Source: Neisseria sp.
GTDB lineage: Bacteria; Pseudomonadota; Gammaproteobacteria; Burkholderiales; Neisseriaceae
Length of the DNA: 64,000 nucleotides
Assembly (NCBI RefSeq): GCF_030530745.1
Contig: NZ_JAUMUI010000008.1
Span: 1-64,000, forward strand
Direction of reading: 5' to 3'
Part shown: positions 41,761 through 51,875 of the stretch, piece by piece
Layout of the letters: each line of letters starts with the position of its first letter
Position numbering within the stretch: the stretch's first letter is position 1
Program-made: the position numbers and the translations under genes
Notes under the pieces: model-generated
Databases searched by the model: none
What the model saw: only the letters and a program-made list of their open reading frames with translations
Told to the model about the DNA's origin: nothing

Positions 41761-42294
41761 CTAATTTGTCATAGCCGTATACAAGGCATTTAATTTGCCT
41801 TGCAACGACAAATCCAGTACTTGGTCACCGATTTCCACTTTAACTCCGCCGATTAATCCGGAATCCACTTTGGTAACTGCCTCCAAATTGGTACCAAAGC
41901 GTTTTTGCAAGTCGGCAGTCAAATCTTTCAACTGGGAGTCGCTCAGCGGATAAGCGCTGTAAATGACAGCCTGTTGAGAGTGATTCAGTGCCAAAGTTAA
42001 GTCTTGAAATTGTGCATAAACTTCAGGGAGAATCTGTAAGCGCTTTTGCTCGGCCAGCACCGATACAAAATTTTTCAGATTAGGGTTGCTTAAGCCTACC
42101 AAACCGGCCAGTGCTTCAACTTTCTCTGAAGCGCTTTTTTCGGGCTGTTCGATAAATGCCGCAACTTTTTCCTGCTGTACAACAGACGCTAGCTCTTTCA
42201 GTCCGCCCAACCAAGACTCTATTTGGTTTTTCTCTTGAGCCAAACCAAACAATGCTTTTGCATAGGGTCTGGCAATCGTTGCGAACTCAGCCAT
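41761..42294 (-). CDS. atpH: ATP synthase F1 delta subunit
   Basis: The 177-residue peripheral-stalk subunit starts [20 protein letters not shown], the family's N-terminal pattern, and ends with the typical [20 protein letters not shown] segment (about 142-162). It links the F1 head to the b subunits. It begins three bases after atpF. Confidence 0.97.
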   Translation of the reverse strand: MAEFATIARPYAKALFGLAQEKNQIESWLGGLKELASVVQQEKVAAFIEQPEKSASEKVEALAGLVGLSNPNLKNFVSVLAEQKRLQILPEVYAQFQDLTLALNHSQQAVIYSAYPLSDSQLKDLTADLQKRFGTNLEAVTKVDSGLIGGVKVEIGDQVLDLSLQGKLNALYTAMTN

Positions 42295-42297
42295 AGA

Positions 42298-42768
42298 TTA
42301 CAGCTCCTGTTTCAGGGCACTAAGCATTTGCGCATGCTTGTCGGCATCAACTTCACTACGCAAAATAGATTCTGCACCTTTAACGGCCAATGCGGCAACC
42401 TGTTCGCGTAATACCTCACGGGCACGGTTAGCTTCCTGTTCCACATCGGCTTTGGCTTGCGCTGCAATGCGGGCAGCCTCATGAGAAGCCTGTTCTTTGG
42501 CTTCTTCTACAATTCTGGCCGCACGTTTTTCGGCGTTGGCTACCATTTCGGCAACCTGGTTACGCCCATCGGCTAAGAGTTCTGCAACTTTCTTTTCCGC
42601 CTGCTCAAAATCGCTCTTACCGCGTTCGGCTGCCGCCAAACCTTCGGCAATTTTGTCGGCGCGCTCGTCCAACGCTTTTGCAATCGGCGGCCACACAAAT
42701 TTCATGGTAAACCATACCAGACCGAAAAATACGATTAACTGCGCAAATAAGGTTGCATTGATATTCAC
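42298..42768 (-). CDS. atpF: ATP synthase Fo b subunit
   Basis: The 156-residue stator subunit starts with a single membrane helix (about 5-26, [20 protein letters not shown]). A long charged, Ala/Glu/Lys-rich helix (about 30-150) follows and dimerises as a right-handed coiled coil. It is of normal length and lies between atpE and atpH. Confidence 0.97.
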   Translation of the reverse strand: MNINATLFAQLIVFFGLVWFTMKFVWPPIAKALDERADKIAEGLAAAERGKSDFEQAEKKVAELLADGRNQVAEMVANAEKRAARIVEEAKEQASHEAARIAAQAKADVEQEANRAREVLREQVAALAVKGAESILRSEVDADKHAQMLSALKQEL

Positions 42769-42842
42769 TTTACTTAACCTTCGTATTAGGGTTAATCAAA
42801 CAAACGGTGTTTCATCTGCATGAAAGCAGCTTGCCGTTAGGA

Positions 42843-43124
<282 letters not shown>

Positions 43125-43159
43125 CTACTTACTTAAAAAACGGCAAACATCATTAAATT

Positions 43160-44369
<1,210 letters not shown>

Positions 44370-44402
44370 AAACGTTAAGCCGAAGGCAGATTAAGCGGGC
44401 TT

Positions 44403-44431
44403 ACTATAATCAAGATGTGTTTAGGCGTCAA
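44403..44431 (-). promoter_or_regulatory. atp operon promoter
   Basis: On the minus strand TTGACG is followed after 17 bases by TATAGT. The predicted start lies about 27 bases ahead of atpI, so the leader is short. This is the best sigma-70-type promoter in the window. Confidence 0.8.
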
Positions 44432-44619
44432 GATAATTATTAATCTTTGTAAATCAAAGATATATTTCGGTTTCATTTTATTTCGTACCGTGCCGTATGC
44501 CGCCTGAAAACCACTACATGATACTACATTACAGTAAAAATTAAACGGCGGAATCTCTGCCTATTTGTGCATAATCTGCTTTTTTCCCCGGCTTTTATAA
44601 GTTGTTTATATCAAAACAG

Positions 44620-44645
44620 AGGCCGTCTGAAAATTCAGACGGCCT
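44620..44645 (-). terminator. DUS inverted pair after parB
   Basis: AGGCCGTCTGAA and TTCAGACGGCCT are almost back to back, 20 bases past the parB stop. Confidence 0.75.
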
Positions 44646-44665
44646 GCCCGGGCAGTTACAACAGT

Positions 44666-45532
44666 TTAAGCATCATATTCCACCCCGAGTTGCTGCAACA
44701 GGTTTTCCAACGTTTCAGGGGTATCGAAATACAAAACGATTTTGCCTTTTTTCTGGTTTCGGGTCTGCACTTCGGCATTCACGCCCAGTTTGTCAGTAAT
44801 GGCATCGCTCAAACGGCGGATGTCGGGGTTGGCTTTTTTGACGGTTTCCGCTTTTTTACCTTGGCCTTGATGCAGCAGTTGGCTGCGGCGTTCGACTTCA
44901 CGCACCGACCAGCCGTTTTTCACGGCTTTTTGGGCCAGCAGCAGTTGATCGACCACCGGTAGGGTTAACAGGGCGCGGGCGTGTCCCATTTCCAAACGGC
45001 GCTGATAAAGCATATCCTGAACCGGCTCGGGCAAACCCAAAAGGCGCAGGCTGTTGGAAATAGCACTGCGGCTTTTGCCGACTGCCTTAGCGATGGTTTC
45101 GTGTGTCAGGCTGAATTCGTCGGCCAAACGCTTCAGCCCGCGTGCTTCTTCAATGGGGTTGAGGTTTTCGCGCTGCAGGTTTTCAATCAGCCCCATGGCC
45201 AGAGCTGTTTCATCGCTGATGCTTTTGATAACAACAGGTATCTCGGACAATCCGGCCAGCTGGCTGGCGCGCCAACGGCGTTCTCCGGCAATCAGTTCGT
45301 ATTGCGACAGGCCGCGTTCGCGTACGATAACGGGCTGGATAACGCCTTGTGCTTTAATAGATTCGGCCAACTCATGCAGGGCTTCGTCGTCCATCTGCAC
45401 GCGCGGCTGGTAGCGGCCGGGCTGTATGTCGGATACGGCCACCGTGGTGAGGCGGTCGTTACCGCCGTCGCCGATATTGTTGGAAATCAGTGAATCTAAA
45501 CCGCGGCCTAAGCCGCCTTTGGGTTTTGCCAT
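44666..45532 (-). CDS. parB: Chromosome partitioning protein ParB
   Basis: The 288-residue protein has the ParB/Srx CTP-binding domain (about 30-120, with VIVRERGLSQYELIAGERRW covering the GERRW motif). The HTH domain for parS follows (about 135-200, with SLTHETIAKAVGKSRSAISN) and then a C-terminal dimer domain. It loads and slides on DNA near the origin. A parA gene does not accompany it, unlike the usual parA-parB pair, but the neighbouring atpI-first atp operon matches the classical origin-proximal order. Confidence 0.95.
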   Translation of the reverse strand: MAKPKGGLGRGLDSLISNNIGDGGNDRLTTVAVSDIQPGRYQPRVQMDDEALHELAESIKAQGVIQPVIVRERGLSQYELIAGERRWRASQLAGLSEIPVVIKSISDETALAMGLIENLQRENLNPIEEARGLKRLADEFSLTHETIAKAVGKSRSAISNSLRLLGLPEPVQDMLYQRRLEMGHARALLTLPVVDQLLLAQKAVKNGWSVREVERRSQLLHQGQGKKAETVKKANPDIRRLSDAITDKLGVNAEVQTRNQKKGKIVLYFDTPETLENLLQQLGVEYDA

Positions 45533-45623
45533 GTGGGGTTCCTTTTTTTCAGACGGCCTTAATTGTATCGGATATTGTGTTCGGCCGCACAGGCAGAAGC
45601 CCTGTCCTGCTTTATCAATATTA

Positions 45624-46052
45624 TCAATACACCTTAAACGGCAGAAACGACAGATCCATCACATAAGCTTTCGGATTGGACCAGTCTACCCTCACCTTAA
45701 CGCTGCCGTCCAAATAAGGCCCGGGGTCTTCCGCCATCGGCGGGCTGACGAACGTTTGGACTTTGCCGTTATGCGGGTTTGTCGCAGTGGCAATAATTTC
45801 ATATTGGTCGATATAGTTGCCGCCACCGGCTTTACGGCTCCACTGCCGCACTTCCTGCACGGCAGCCTGAACCTCCTCCCCGCTTTTCACGGCTTGCTGT
45901 CCGCCTTGATATTTCGGCAGCAATATGAAGAAAAACAAACCGCCCAACACCAATGTTGCCAGCCAGGTAACCGGGTTCGGCACTGACACTGAGGCAATCA
46001 GCGCAACGGCCAGCAATACGCCTGCTATGATTAATGTGGTCAGGGAAATCAT
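45624..46052 (-). CDS. Membrane-anchored hypothetical protein
   Basis: The 142-residue protein has two N-terminal hydrophobic segments (about 4-24 and 28-46) and a soluble domain (about 50-142) with YIDQYEIIATATNPHNGKVQ and FVSPPMAEDPGPYLDGSVKV. This reads like a small beta domain on a membrane anchor. I do not recognise the family. GGAAAAAG precedes the ATG. It sits between parB and proB. Confidence 0.75.
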   Translation of the reverse strand: MISLTTLIIAGVLLAVALIASVSVPNPVTWLATLVLGGLFFFILLPKYQGGQQAVKSGEEVQAAVQEVRQWSRKAGGGNYIDQYEIIATATNPHNGKVQTFVSPPMAEDPGPYLDGSVKVRVDWSNPKAYVMDLSFLPFKVY

Positions 46053-46105
46053 GCTTTTTCCGAATCTGTCAACTTATAGGGTATTGGAATATATTGAGGC
46101 CGTCT

Positions 46106-47230
46106 TTAACGGTGCAGCGCCATATTGTCGCGGTGTATCAGCTCTTCTTCGTTGATGTAGCCGAGCTTGGCCGCAATTTGTTCAGACGGCGTTTTTAAGA
46201 TTTTTCCGATTTCGCCGCTGCTGTAATTGACCAAACCGCGGGCGATTTCCCTGCCCTCGGTGTTCAACACCGCCACCAGCTCGCCCCGGTGGAAATGACC
46301 GTTCACCCGCACGCAGCCCACGGGCAGCAGGCTGCGGTGGTGTGCGGTGAGCGCTTTTTCCGCCCCGTCGTCCACCACCAGGCTGCCCACCATCTGCACA
46401 TGGCCGAGCAGCCATTGTTTGCGGGCGGCAACGCGGCTGTGGCCGCTGGTAAACAGTGTGCCTATGCTTTCGCCGCGATGCAGGCGCAGCAATACGTCCG
46501 GTTCTCGGCCCGATGCCACCACGGTGGCCGCCCCGCTCAAGGCGGCGCGTTTGGCGGCCAGCACTTTGGTGTACATGCCGCCGGTGCCGACGCCGCTGCC
46601 CGCGCCGCCTGCCATGTTTTCCAAATCGGGATGTTCGGCGGCAATGCGGCCGATAAACTGCGCCTGCGGGTTTTTGCGCGGGTCGCTGTCGTACAGGCCT
46701 TGCTGGTCGGTGAGGATAATCAGGGCGTCGGCATCAACTAGATTGGTAACCAATGCGCCTAAAGTGTCGTTATCGCCGAGTTTGATTTCATCGGTGGTAA
46801 CGGTGTCGTTTTCATTGATAATCGGCACGATGCCTTTTTCTAGCAGCGTCAGCAGGGTGCTGCGGGCGTTGAGGTAACGGGTACGGTTGCTCAAATCTTC
46901 GTGGGTGAGCAGGATTTGTGCAGTATGTATATGATGCGGCCGGAACGCGCTTTCATAGGCCTGCGCAATGCCCATCTGCCCCACGGCGGCGGCGGCCTGC
47001 AATTCGTTGAGGGCTTTGGGGCGTTTCGGCCAACCCAAACGCTTGATGCCTTCGGCAATCGCCCCGCTGGATACGAAAACCACGCCTACCCCGTTCTGTT
47101 TCAAGGCTGTAATCTGTGCCGCCCACAGGTTGAGGGCGGCTTGGTCTATGCCCTTGCCTTCGGCAGTTACCAGGCTGGAACCGACTTTTACTACAATCAG
47201 TTTGGCTTGGGATAAATTTTCAGTTTGCAT
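46106..47230 (-). CDS. proB: Glutamate 5-kinase
   Basis: The 374-residue enzyme phosphorylates glutamate, the first step of proline synthesis. The amino-acid-kinase domain (about 8-260) shows [14 protein letters not shown] near 14, [10 protein letters not shown] near 52, and [20 protein letters not shown] near 140. A C-terminal PUA domain (about 280-365) makes it the long form that is feedback-inhibited by proline in E. coli. proA is not adjacent. Confidence 0.97.
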   Translation of the reverse strand: MQTENLSQAKLIVVKVGSSLVTAEGKGIDQAALNLWAAQITALKQNGVGVVFVSSGAIAEGIKRLGWPKRPKALNELQAAAAVGQMGIAQAYESAFRPHHIHTAQILLTHEDLSNRTRYLNARSTLLTLLEKGIVPIINENDTVTTDEIKLGDNDTLGALVTNLVDADALIILTDQQGLYDSDPRKNPQAQFIGRIAAEHPDLENMAGGAGSGVGTGGMYTKVLAAKRAALSGAATVVASGREPDVLLRLHRGESIGTLFTSGHSRVAARKQWLLGHVQMVGSLVVDDGAEKALTAHHRSLLPVGCVRVNGHFHRGELVAVLNTEGREIARGLVNYSSGEIGKILKTPSEQIAAKLGYINEEELIHRDNMALHR

Positions 47231-47299
47231 GCTGTTCTTTCGATTTTTCTTTCATACGGCCTCAAACCTTATCGGAGCCGTATGAAAAAACGGTTGGAG

Positions 47300-47599
47300 T
47301 TATTCACGGTTGCGGCCGTGCCAGAAATACCGCCACACAAAGGCGGGAAACGCGAAAACCAGATACAGGCACACAACCACCGCATAAAATTCCCAATCCT
47401 GCGGATGTACGCTGCCCGCCCGCGATTCAAGCAAACGGGCCAAACCGGCGGTGATACCGAAACCGACAAACAGCTCGAACAGGTGGTGGCCGAAATGCTT
47501 GCGCTTGAGCGGGAAAATACCGAGCAGGCGCGGGGTAAGAAACGGGGTGTTGGCGAAAATAAATGCCAGCAGCAATAAAATATACATAGATTCGGTCAT
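47300..47599 (-). CDS. DUF2818 family membrane protein
   Basis: The 99-residue protein has three hydrophobic segments and resembles DUF2818, a short integral membrane family often found just downstream of nuoN in betaproteobacteria. Here it also follows nuoN, although a terminator and a small repeat element lie between. Function is unknown; a link to complex I rests on gene position alone. AAGG lies ahead of the ATG. Confidence 0.75.
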   Translation of the reverse strand: MTESMYILLLLAFIFANTPFLTPRLLGIFPLKRKHFGHHLFELFVGFGITAGLARLLESRAGSVHPQDWEFYAVVVCLYLVFAFPAFVWRYFWHGRNRE

Positions 47600-47653
47600 A
47601 TGGAAACCTTGTGTTGATTCAGACGGCCTGAAGTCTTTATTCTTTGGTTTTGA

Positions 47654-47821
47654 TTAGGGTCTGTTGACAATTAACGCAACGGCGGTGTTTTTGGTCAAAA
47701 ATCCCCGTCTGCAGCGTTAAAAATGCTCGCAAGGTGTCCAACCTTGCTGCGCTTTTTGCCTTGCATCTGCGAATTTTCCCTCAAAAAACCGCTTCGCAAG
47801 CCTTCTGACCACACTCCCTAA
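47654..47821. mobile_element. MITE-like 168-base element between nuoN and DUF2818
   Basis: The ends TTAGGGTCTGTTGACA and (reverse complement) TTAGGGAGTGTGGTCA match at 12 of 16 positions, giving terminal inverted repeats. The interior has no ORF of note but includes the palindromic GCAAGGTGTCCAACCTTGC. The form is that of a non-autonomous miniature element. No target duplication is evident. Confidence 0.55.
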
Positions 47822-47897
47822 AAGGCGGCGCGGAATCCGAAAATACCCTGCCGCCCTTAAGGCCGTCTGAAAGATTTTCGGCACGGCCGCCATATTA

Positions 47898-47929
47898 GCA
47901 AAAACGGCAACGCCCGTGGGGTTGCCGTT
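47898..47929 (-). terminator. Intrinsic terminator of the nuo operon
   Basis: AACGGCAACGCC and GGGTTGCCGTT form a stem with a short loop and, on the minus strand, a T run. It lies about 25 bases past the nuoN stop. Confidence 0.8.
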
Positions 47930-47953
47930 CGGTTTGCATAAGCCTGTAGGGGC

Positions 47954-49402
47954 TTACAGGGTATTCTCCAGCGCTTTCAAACACCAGTCCATCACGCTTT
48001 GCGGCATCACGCCCCAAACCAGCAGCAGCGCGGCGTTAACCGATAAAAACACTCTCGCCGCCGCATTGCCGCCGACGGGCTGCCCGTTGGCAGCGGGATC
48101 GAAATACATCACTTTCACCACGCGCAGGTAGTAGAACGCGCCAATCAGGCTCATCACCACAGCAAACACCGACAGCCAGATATAACCTTGAGACAACAAC
48201 GCCTTAATCACGGCAAACTTGGCATAAAAACCCATCAGCGGCGGAATGCCGGCCATTGAAAACATGGCCAGCAGCATCAGAAAGGCATACCAGGCATTGC
48301 GCTGGTTCAAGCCGGCCAAATCGTTGACTTCTTCGCATTCCACGGCCTCGTCAGACAACAGCATCAACACGCCGAAGCCCACCAAGCCCATCACCACATA
48401 AGCGATGGCGTAATACAAACCGGCGGTAAAACCCAGCGCGCCGGCCATAAACGCCAGCAGGATAAAGCCCATATGGGAAATGGTGGAATAGGCAAACATA
48501 CGCTTGATATTGGTTTGCATAATCGCCGCCAGATTACCGATCAGCAGCGAGGCCACTGCGAGAACCGCCAGCATCTGCGTCCAATCTTGGTTCAGCGTGC
48601 CCAAACCCGTTACCAAAATGCGGAAAGCAAACACCACGGCGGCGATTTTAGGCACGCTGCCCACAAAAGCGGCCACCGAAGCGGGCGCACCCTGATACAC
48701 ATCGGGCACCCACATATGAAACGGCACCGCTCCCAGCTTGAACGCCACCGCCACCACGATAAACACCACACCGAGCTTCAGCAGCCATTCCTGCGCCTGG
48801 CCGTCGTAGGCCGTTGCCAGCACGGTGGCGAACTCCAGCGAACCGGTGGCGCCGTACACCATGGAAATGCCGTACAGCAGCAAGCCCGAAGCGAGCGCGC
48901 CCAGCACGAAATATTTCAGCGCGGCCTCGGCAGCTTTGGCCGAATCGCGGCGCAAGGCAATCATGGCATACAGAGACAGCGACAGCAGCTCCAAACCTAT
49001 ATAGGCAGTTAGAAAATTTCCCGCACTCACCATCACGCTCATGCCGGTAAGGGCGAACAGCGACAAGGTGTAAAACTCGCCTTTAAAGATATTGCGCGCC
49101 CGGTTATAGGGCTTGCTGTACACAAACAAGGCGAACAAGCCGGCATACATCACCATTTTCGACAGGCGCGACATGCCGTCGGCGATATACATGCCGCCGA
49201 ACGTGTACACGCTGTCGGGCGTCCACACCAGCCATTGCGTAACCGCCACCGCCGCCAAAGAAAGCAGGCTCAGGATATGGGTGATGAAGCGGTTTTCGTC
49301 TTTCACCCACAAATCTGCCAGCAGCACGATAAATAATGCCGATGCCAGCACGATTTCAGGCATGGCGGGGATTAAATTCAAATCGGTCCAATTCATTCGC
49401 AC
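47954..49402 (-). CDS. nuoN: NADH-quinone oxidoreductase subunit N
   Basis: The 482-residue antiporter-like subunit has about 14 membrane segments and the proton-channel helices typical of NuoN (KLGAVPFHMWVPDVYQGAPA near 224). It is one of three proton-pumping subunits of complex I. It starts three bases after nuoM ends and is the last core gene of the operon. Confidence 0.97.
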   Translation of the reverse strand: MRMNWTDLNLIPAMPEIVLASALFIVLLADLWVKDENRFITHILSLLSLAAVAVTQWLVWTPDSVYTFGGMYIADGMSRLSKMVMYAGLFALFVYSKPYNRARNIFKGEFYTLSLFALTGMSVMVSAGNFLTAYIGLELLSLSLYAMIALRRDSAKAAEAALKYFVLGALASGLLLYGISMVYGATGSLEFATVLATAYDGQAQEWLLKLGVVFIVVAVAFKLGAVPFHMWVPDVYQGAPASVAAFVGSVPKIAAVVFAFRILVTGLGTLNQDWTQMLAVLAVASLLIGNLAAIMQTNIKRMFAYSTISHMGFILLAFMAGALGFTAGLYYAIAYVVMGLVGFGVLMLLSDEAVECEEVNDLAGLNQRNAWYAFLMLLAMFSMAGIPPLMGFYAKFAVIKALLSQGYIWLSVFAVVMSLIGAFYYLRVVKVMYFDPAANGQPVGGNAAARVFLSVNAALLLVWGVMPQSVMDWCLKALENTL

Positions 49403-49405
49403 ACC

Positions 49406-50905
49406 TCAAATCTTGCTTTGCGCCACTTGGCTGATTAAATCGTTGGCCGCCTGATGAACTACTTCAATTATCGGGTTCGGCCACAAGCCCATGCCCAACA
49501 CCGCCACGGCGAGAATAGCCAAAACGGCGAACTCGCGGCAGTTGATGTCTTGCATTTCTTTCACTTCGGGGTTGGTGATTTCACCGAAAATCACGCGCTT
49601 ATACATCCACAAGGTATAAGAAGCACCGTAAATCAGCGTCAGCGCGGCCAGCGCGCCTACCCAGAAATTCACTTCCACCGCGCCCATAATCACCATAAAT
49701 TCGCCCACGAAACCCGAAGTGGCGGGCAAACCGGCATTAGCCATGCCGAACAGCATCATAAAAGCGGCGAACTTCGGCATCACGTTTACCACGCCGCCGT
49801 AGTCGGCGATATTGCGGCTGTGCAGGCGGTCGTACATCACGCCGATGCACATAAACATTGCGGCAGAAACAAAACCGTGTGAAATCATTTGGATAACCGC
49901 ACCTTTCAACGCCCAGTCGTTCAGATGGCCGTCAACAAACAGAAACATACCCAAAGTAACGAAACCCATGTGGCTGATAGAAGAATAAGCCACCAGTTTT
50001 TTCATATCGGTCTGCACCAACGCCACCATGCCGATATAAATCACCGCAATCAGGCTCAGCACCACAATTGCGGGCGCGAAATAGCGCGACGCGTCGGGCA
50101 GAATCGGCAGGATAAAACGCAGGAAACCGTAGGCACCCACTTTCAGCGTAACCGCAGCCAACACCATGGAACCGCCCGTTGGCGCTTCAACGTGGGCATC
50201 GGGCAGCCAGGTGTGCACCGGCCACATCGGCACTTTCACCGCGAAAGACAGGAAAAACGCGATAAACAGCAATTGCTGCACGCCCAGCGGAATCTGCTTC
50301 AGGTTTTGAAAGTCCGCAATCGAAAAGCTGCCGCCGGCCTGATTAGACAGATAAACCAAACCCACCAGCATCAGCAGCGAGCCGAGCAGGGTGTAGAGAA
50401 ACAGCTTCACCGAGGCATACACGCGGCGCGGGCCACCCCACATACCGATAATCAGGTAGAGCGGAATCAGCATGCCCTCGAAGAACACATAAAACAGAAC
50501 CGCATCCTGCGCGGCAAACGCACCGTTAATCAGGCCGGACATAATCAAAAAAGCCGCCATATACTGCGCGGGGCGTTTCTGAATCACTTCCCACCCCGCC
50601 AGCACCACCATCAGCGTGATAAAGGCGTTCAGAATGACGAACAGCACCGAAATACCGTCCACACCCAGCGCATAATTGATATTCAGCGCGGGAATCCACT
50701 GGTGGAATTCGGCAAACTGATAGCCGCCGTTCAAACGGTCGAATTGCGTAAACAGCGGCAGCGTAACCAAAAAGCCCGCCAGTGCACCAATCAAGGCCAA
50801 AATGCGCGCCAAGGGCGCACGCTTGTCGCCGCCCGTGGCCAGAACCAGCACGCCGGCGATAATCGGCACCCATATTGCCAAGCTGAGTAGGTGGTTGGAA
50901 AACAT
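49406..50905 (-). CDS. nuoM: NADH-quinone oxidoreductase subunit M
   Basis: The 499-residue antiporter-like subunit contains the essential glutamate in FFEGMLIPLYLIIGMWGG near 144 and the lysine-bearing KVPMWPVHTWLPDAHVEAPT near 225. It pumps protons in the membrane arm. It follows nuoL in function but is separated from it here by a toxin-antitoxin pair and about 150 bases. Confidence 0.97.
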   Translation of the reverse strand: MFSNHLLSLAIWVPIIAGVLVLATGGDKRAPLARILALIGALAGFLVTLPLFTQFDRLNGGYQFAEFHQWIPALNINYALGVDGISVLFVILNAFITLMVVLAGWEVIQKRPAQYMAAFLIMSGLINGAFAAQDAVLFYVFFEGMLIPLYLIIGMWGGPRRVYASVKLFLYTLLGSLLMLVGLVYLSNQAGGSFSIADFQNLKQIPLGVQQLLFIAFFLSFAVKVPMWPVHTWLPDAHVEAPTGGSMVLAAVTLKVGAYGFLRFILPILPDASRYFAPAIVVLSLIAVIYIGMVALVQTDMKKLVAYSSISHMGFVTLGMFLFVDGHLNDWALKGAVIQMISHGFVSAAMFMCIGVMYDRLHSRNIADYGGVVNVMPKFAAFMMLFGMANAGLPATSGFVGEFMVIMGAVEVNFWVGALAALTLIYGASYTLWMYKRVIFGEITNPEVKEMQDINCREFAVLAILAVAVLGMGLWPNPIIEVVHQAANDLISQVAQSKI

Positions 50906-51058
50906 GGTTTTTTCCTGTGGTTTTGTAAATCAAAAGTTGTTGTGTGTTTTTATGCGGTGCAGGTTTCAGACGGCCTCTCATACAACCTGCAGCGATAGGC
51001 CGTCTGAAATTTATATAGGACGGTTTTTACTTTATGCCTTTGCCTTCAGTAGTGGCTA

Positions 51059-51463
51059 CTACTTCAGCAACAGGGTTTTCACACCCGTTTCCTGCAATAT
51101 TCTTGCGGCCTGTTTGTCGAAAGTAACAAACTGATCCGCACCGAGCATGGCGCCGCAGAACGCATTAATGCCGTCGGCGAAATCACCGTTACGCTCCATC
51201 ATGGCGAAGCCTGCTTCAATTTCGTTTTCCTGCACCACCAGCTTAGGCACGGACGAGACGAAATCACGTAACAGCGCCAAGATGTCGGCAAGCGGGATTT
51301 TGTAGCTTCGGTTCAATACCCACACGGTTTCAATCAAAACGGTGGTGGGGATAATCACGCTTTCGGCCTGCTCCAGCAATTCGACGGCGGCGTTTTGCTG
51401 CGCTTCGTCGTCATTCACAAACAGCCGCACCAACACGTTGGTATCAATGGCAATGCTGCTCAC
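51059..51463 (-). CDS. PIN-domain ribonuclease, VapC-like toxin
   Basis: The 134-residue protein has a PIN fold: Asp7 in AIDTNVLVRLF, Glu in LIETVWVLNR near 45, the Asp of GDFADG near 95, and an Asp in TFDKQAARIL near 115. These acidic residues bind the metal ion used to cut RNA, in this family usually tRNA or rRNA. The start is GTG and overlaps the antitoxin stop by four bases (GTGA), the usual toxin-antitoxin coupling. Its RNA target is unknown. Confidence 0.9.
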   Translation of the reverse strand: MSSIAIDTNVLVRLFVNDDEAQQNAAVELLEQAESVIIPTTVLIETVWVLNRSYKIPLADILALLRDFVSSVPKLVVQENEIEAGFAMMERNGDFADGINAFCGAMLGADQFVTFDKQAARILQETGVKTLLLK

Positions 51464-51741
51464 GGCTTACGCTCCATACCCGCGCCCGCTACGGCGGCTT
51501 CGGCAACGGCCTGATTCATGTCTTCCACGCTCAAATGTACGCCCGCCTCGTTTTTCAGACGGCCTGCGAATTCGCGGATACTTTTGGTTTGCGCAGGTTT
51601 TGCTTTGGCCCTAATCCGTAACTCACCGTTTGGCAGCTTGGACACTTCCATTTCGTCGCCCGCACTGATGCCCAAATGGTGCAGGAACTCTTGTTTAAAA
51701 GTTACTTGGCTTTTGCTGCTCAGCCGTAAGGTGGTTGCCAT
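51460..51741 (-). CDS. AbrB/SpoVT-type antitoxin, VapB-like
   Basis: The 93-residue protein has an N-terminal swapped-hairpin DNA-binding domain (about 5-48, LRLSSKSQVTFKQEFLHHLG) and a C-terminal helical tail (about 55-93) that would wrap around the toxin. It is encoded first, overlaps the toxin by four bases, and is preceded by a promoter with a perfect inverted repeat that it probably binds for autoregulation. A DUS copy in frame lies in its C-terminal half. Confidence 0.9.
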   Translation of the reverse strand: MATTLRLSSKSQVTFKQEFLHHLGISAGDEMEVSKLPNGELRIRAKAKPAQTKSIREFAGRLKNEAGVHLSVEDMNQAVAEAAVAGAGMERKP

Positions 51742-51760
51742 ATCGTTACTCTTTTGGGAA

Positions 51761-51805
51761 TCTGTCGGTAAGGTTTATTTTACCTTACCGACAGACAGCA
51801 AACAA
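51761..51805 (-). promoter_or_regulatory. Promoter and operator of the vapBC-like pair
   Basis: A perfect 14-base inverted repeat (TCTGTCGGTAAGGT and its inverse at 51782-51795, 7-base centre) overlaps a promoter. On the minus strand TTGTTT (51800-51805) is followed after 17 bases by TAAAAT (51777-51782). The repeat ends 20 bases ahead of the antitoxin ATG. It lies in the gap after nuoL, so the pair can be transcribed independently of complex I. Confidence 0.75.
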
Positions 51806-51875
51806 GACAGAGGCCGTCTGAATGTCTGTAACGGCGGCTTGCCACCCTGCCCTCTTGCAAGCCTTTCAGACGGCC

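Noticed and set aside
44370-44665. Search for a small RNA or gene between atpI and parB
   Set aside because: Apart from the atp promoter and the DUS pair I see no ORF with a start signal and no convincing RNA structure.
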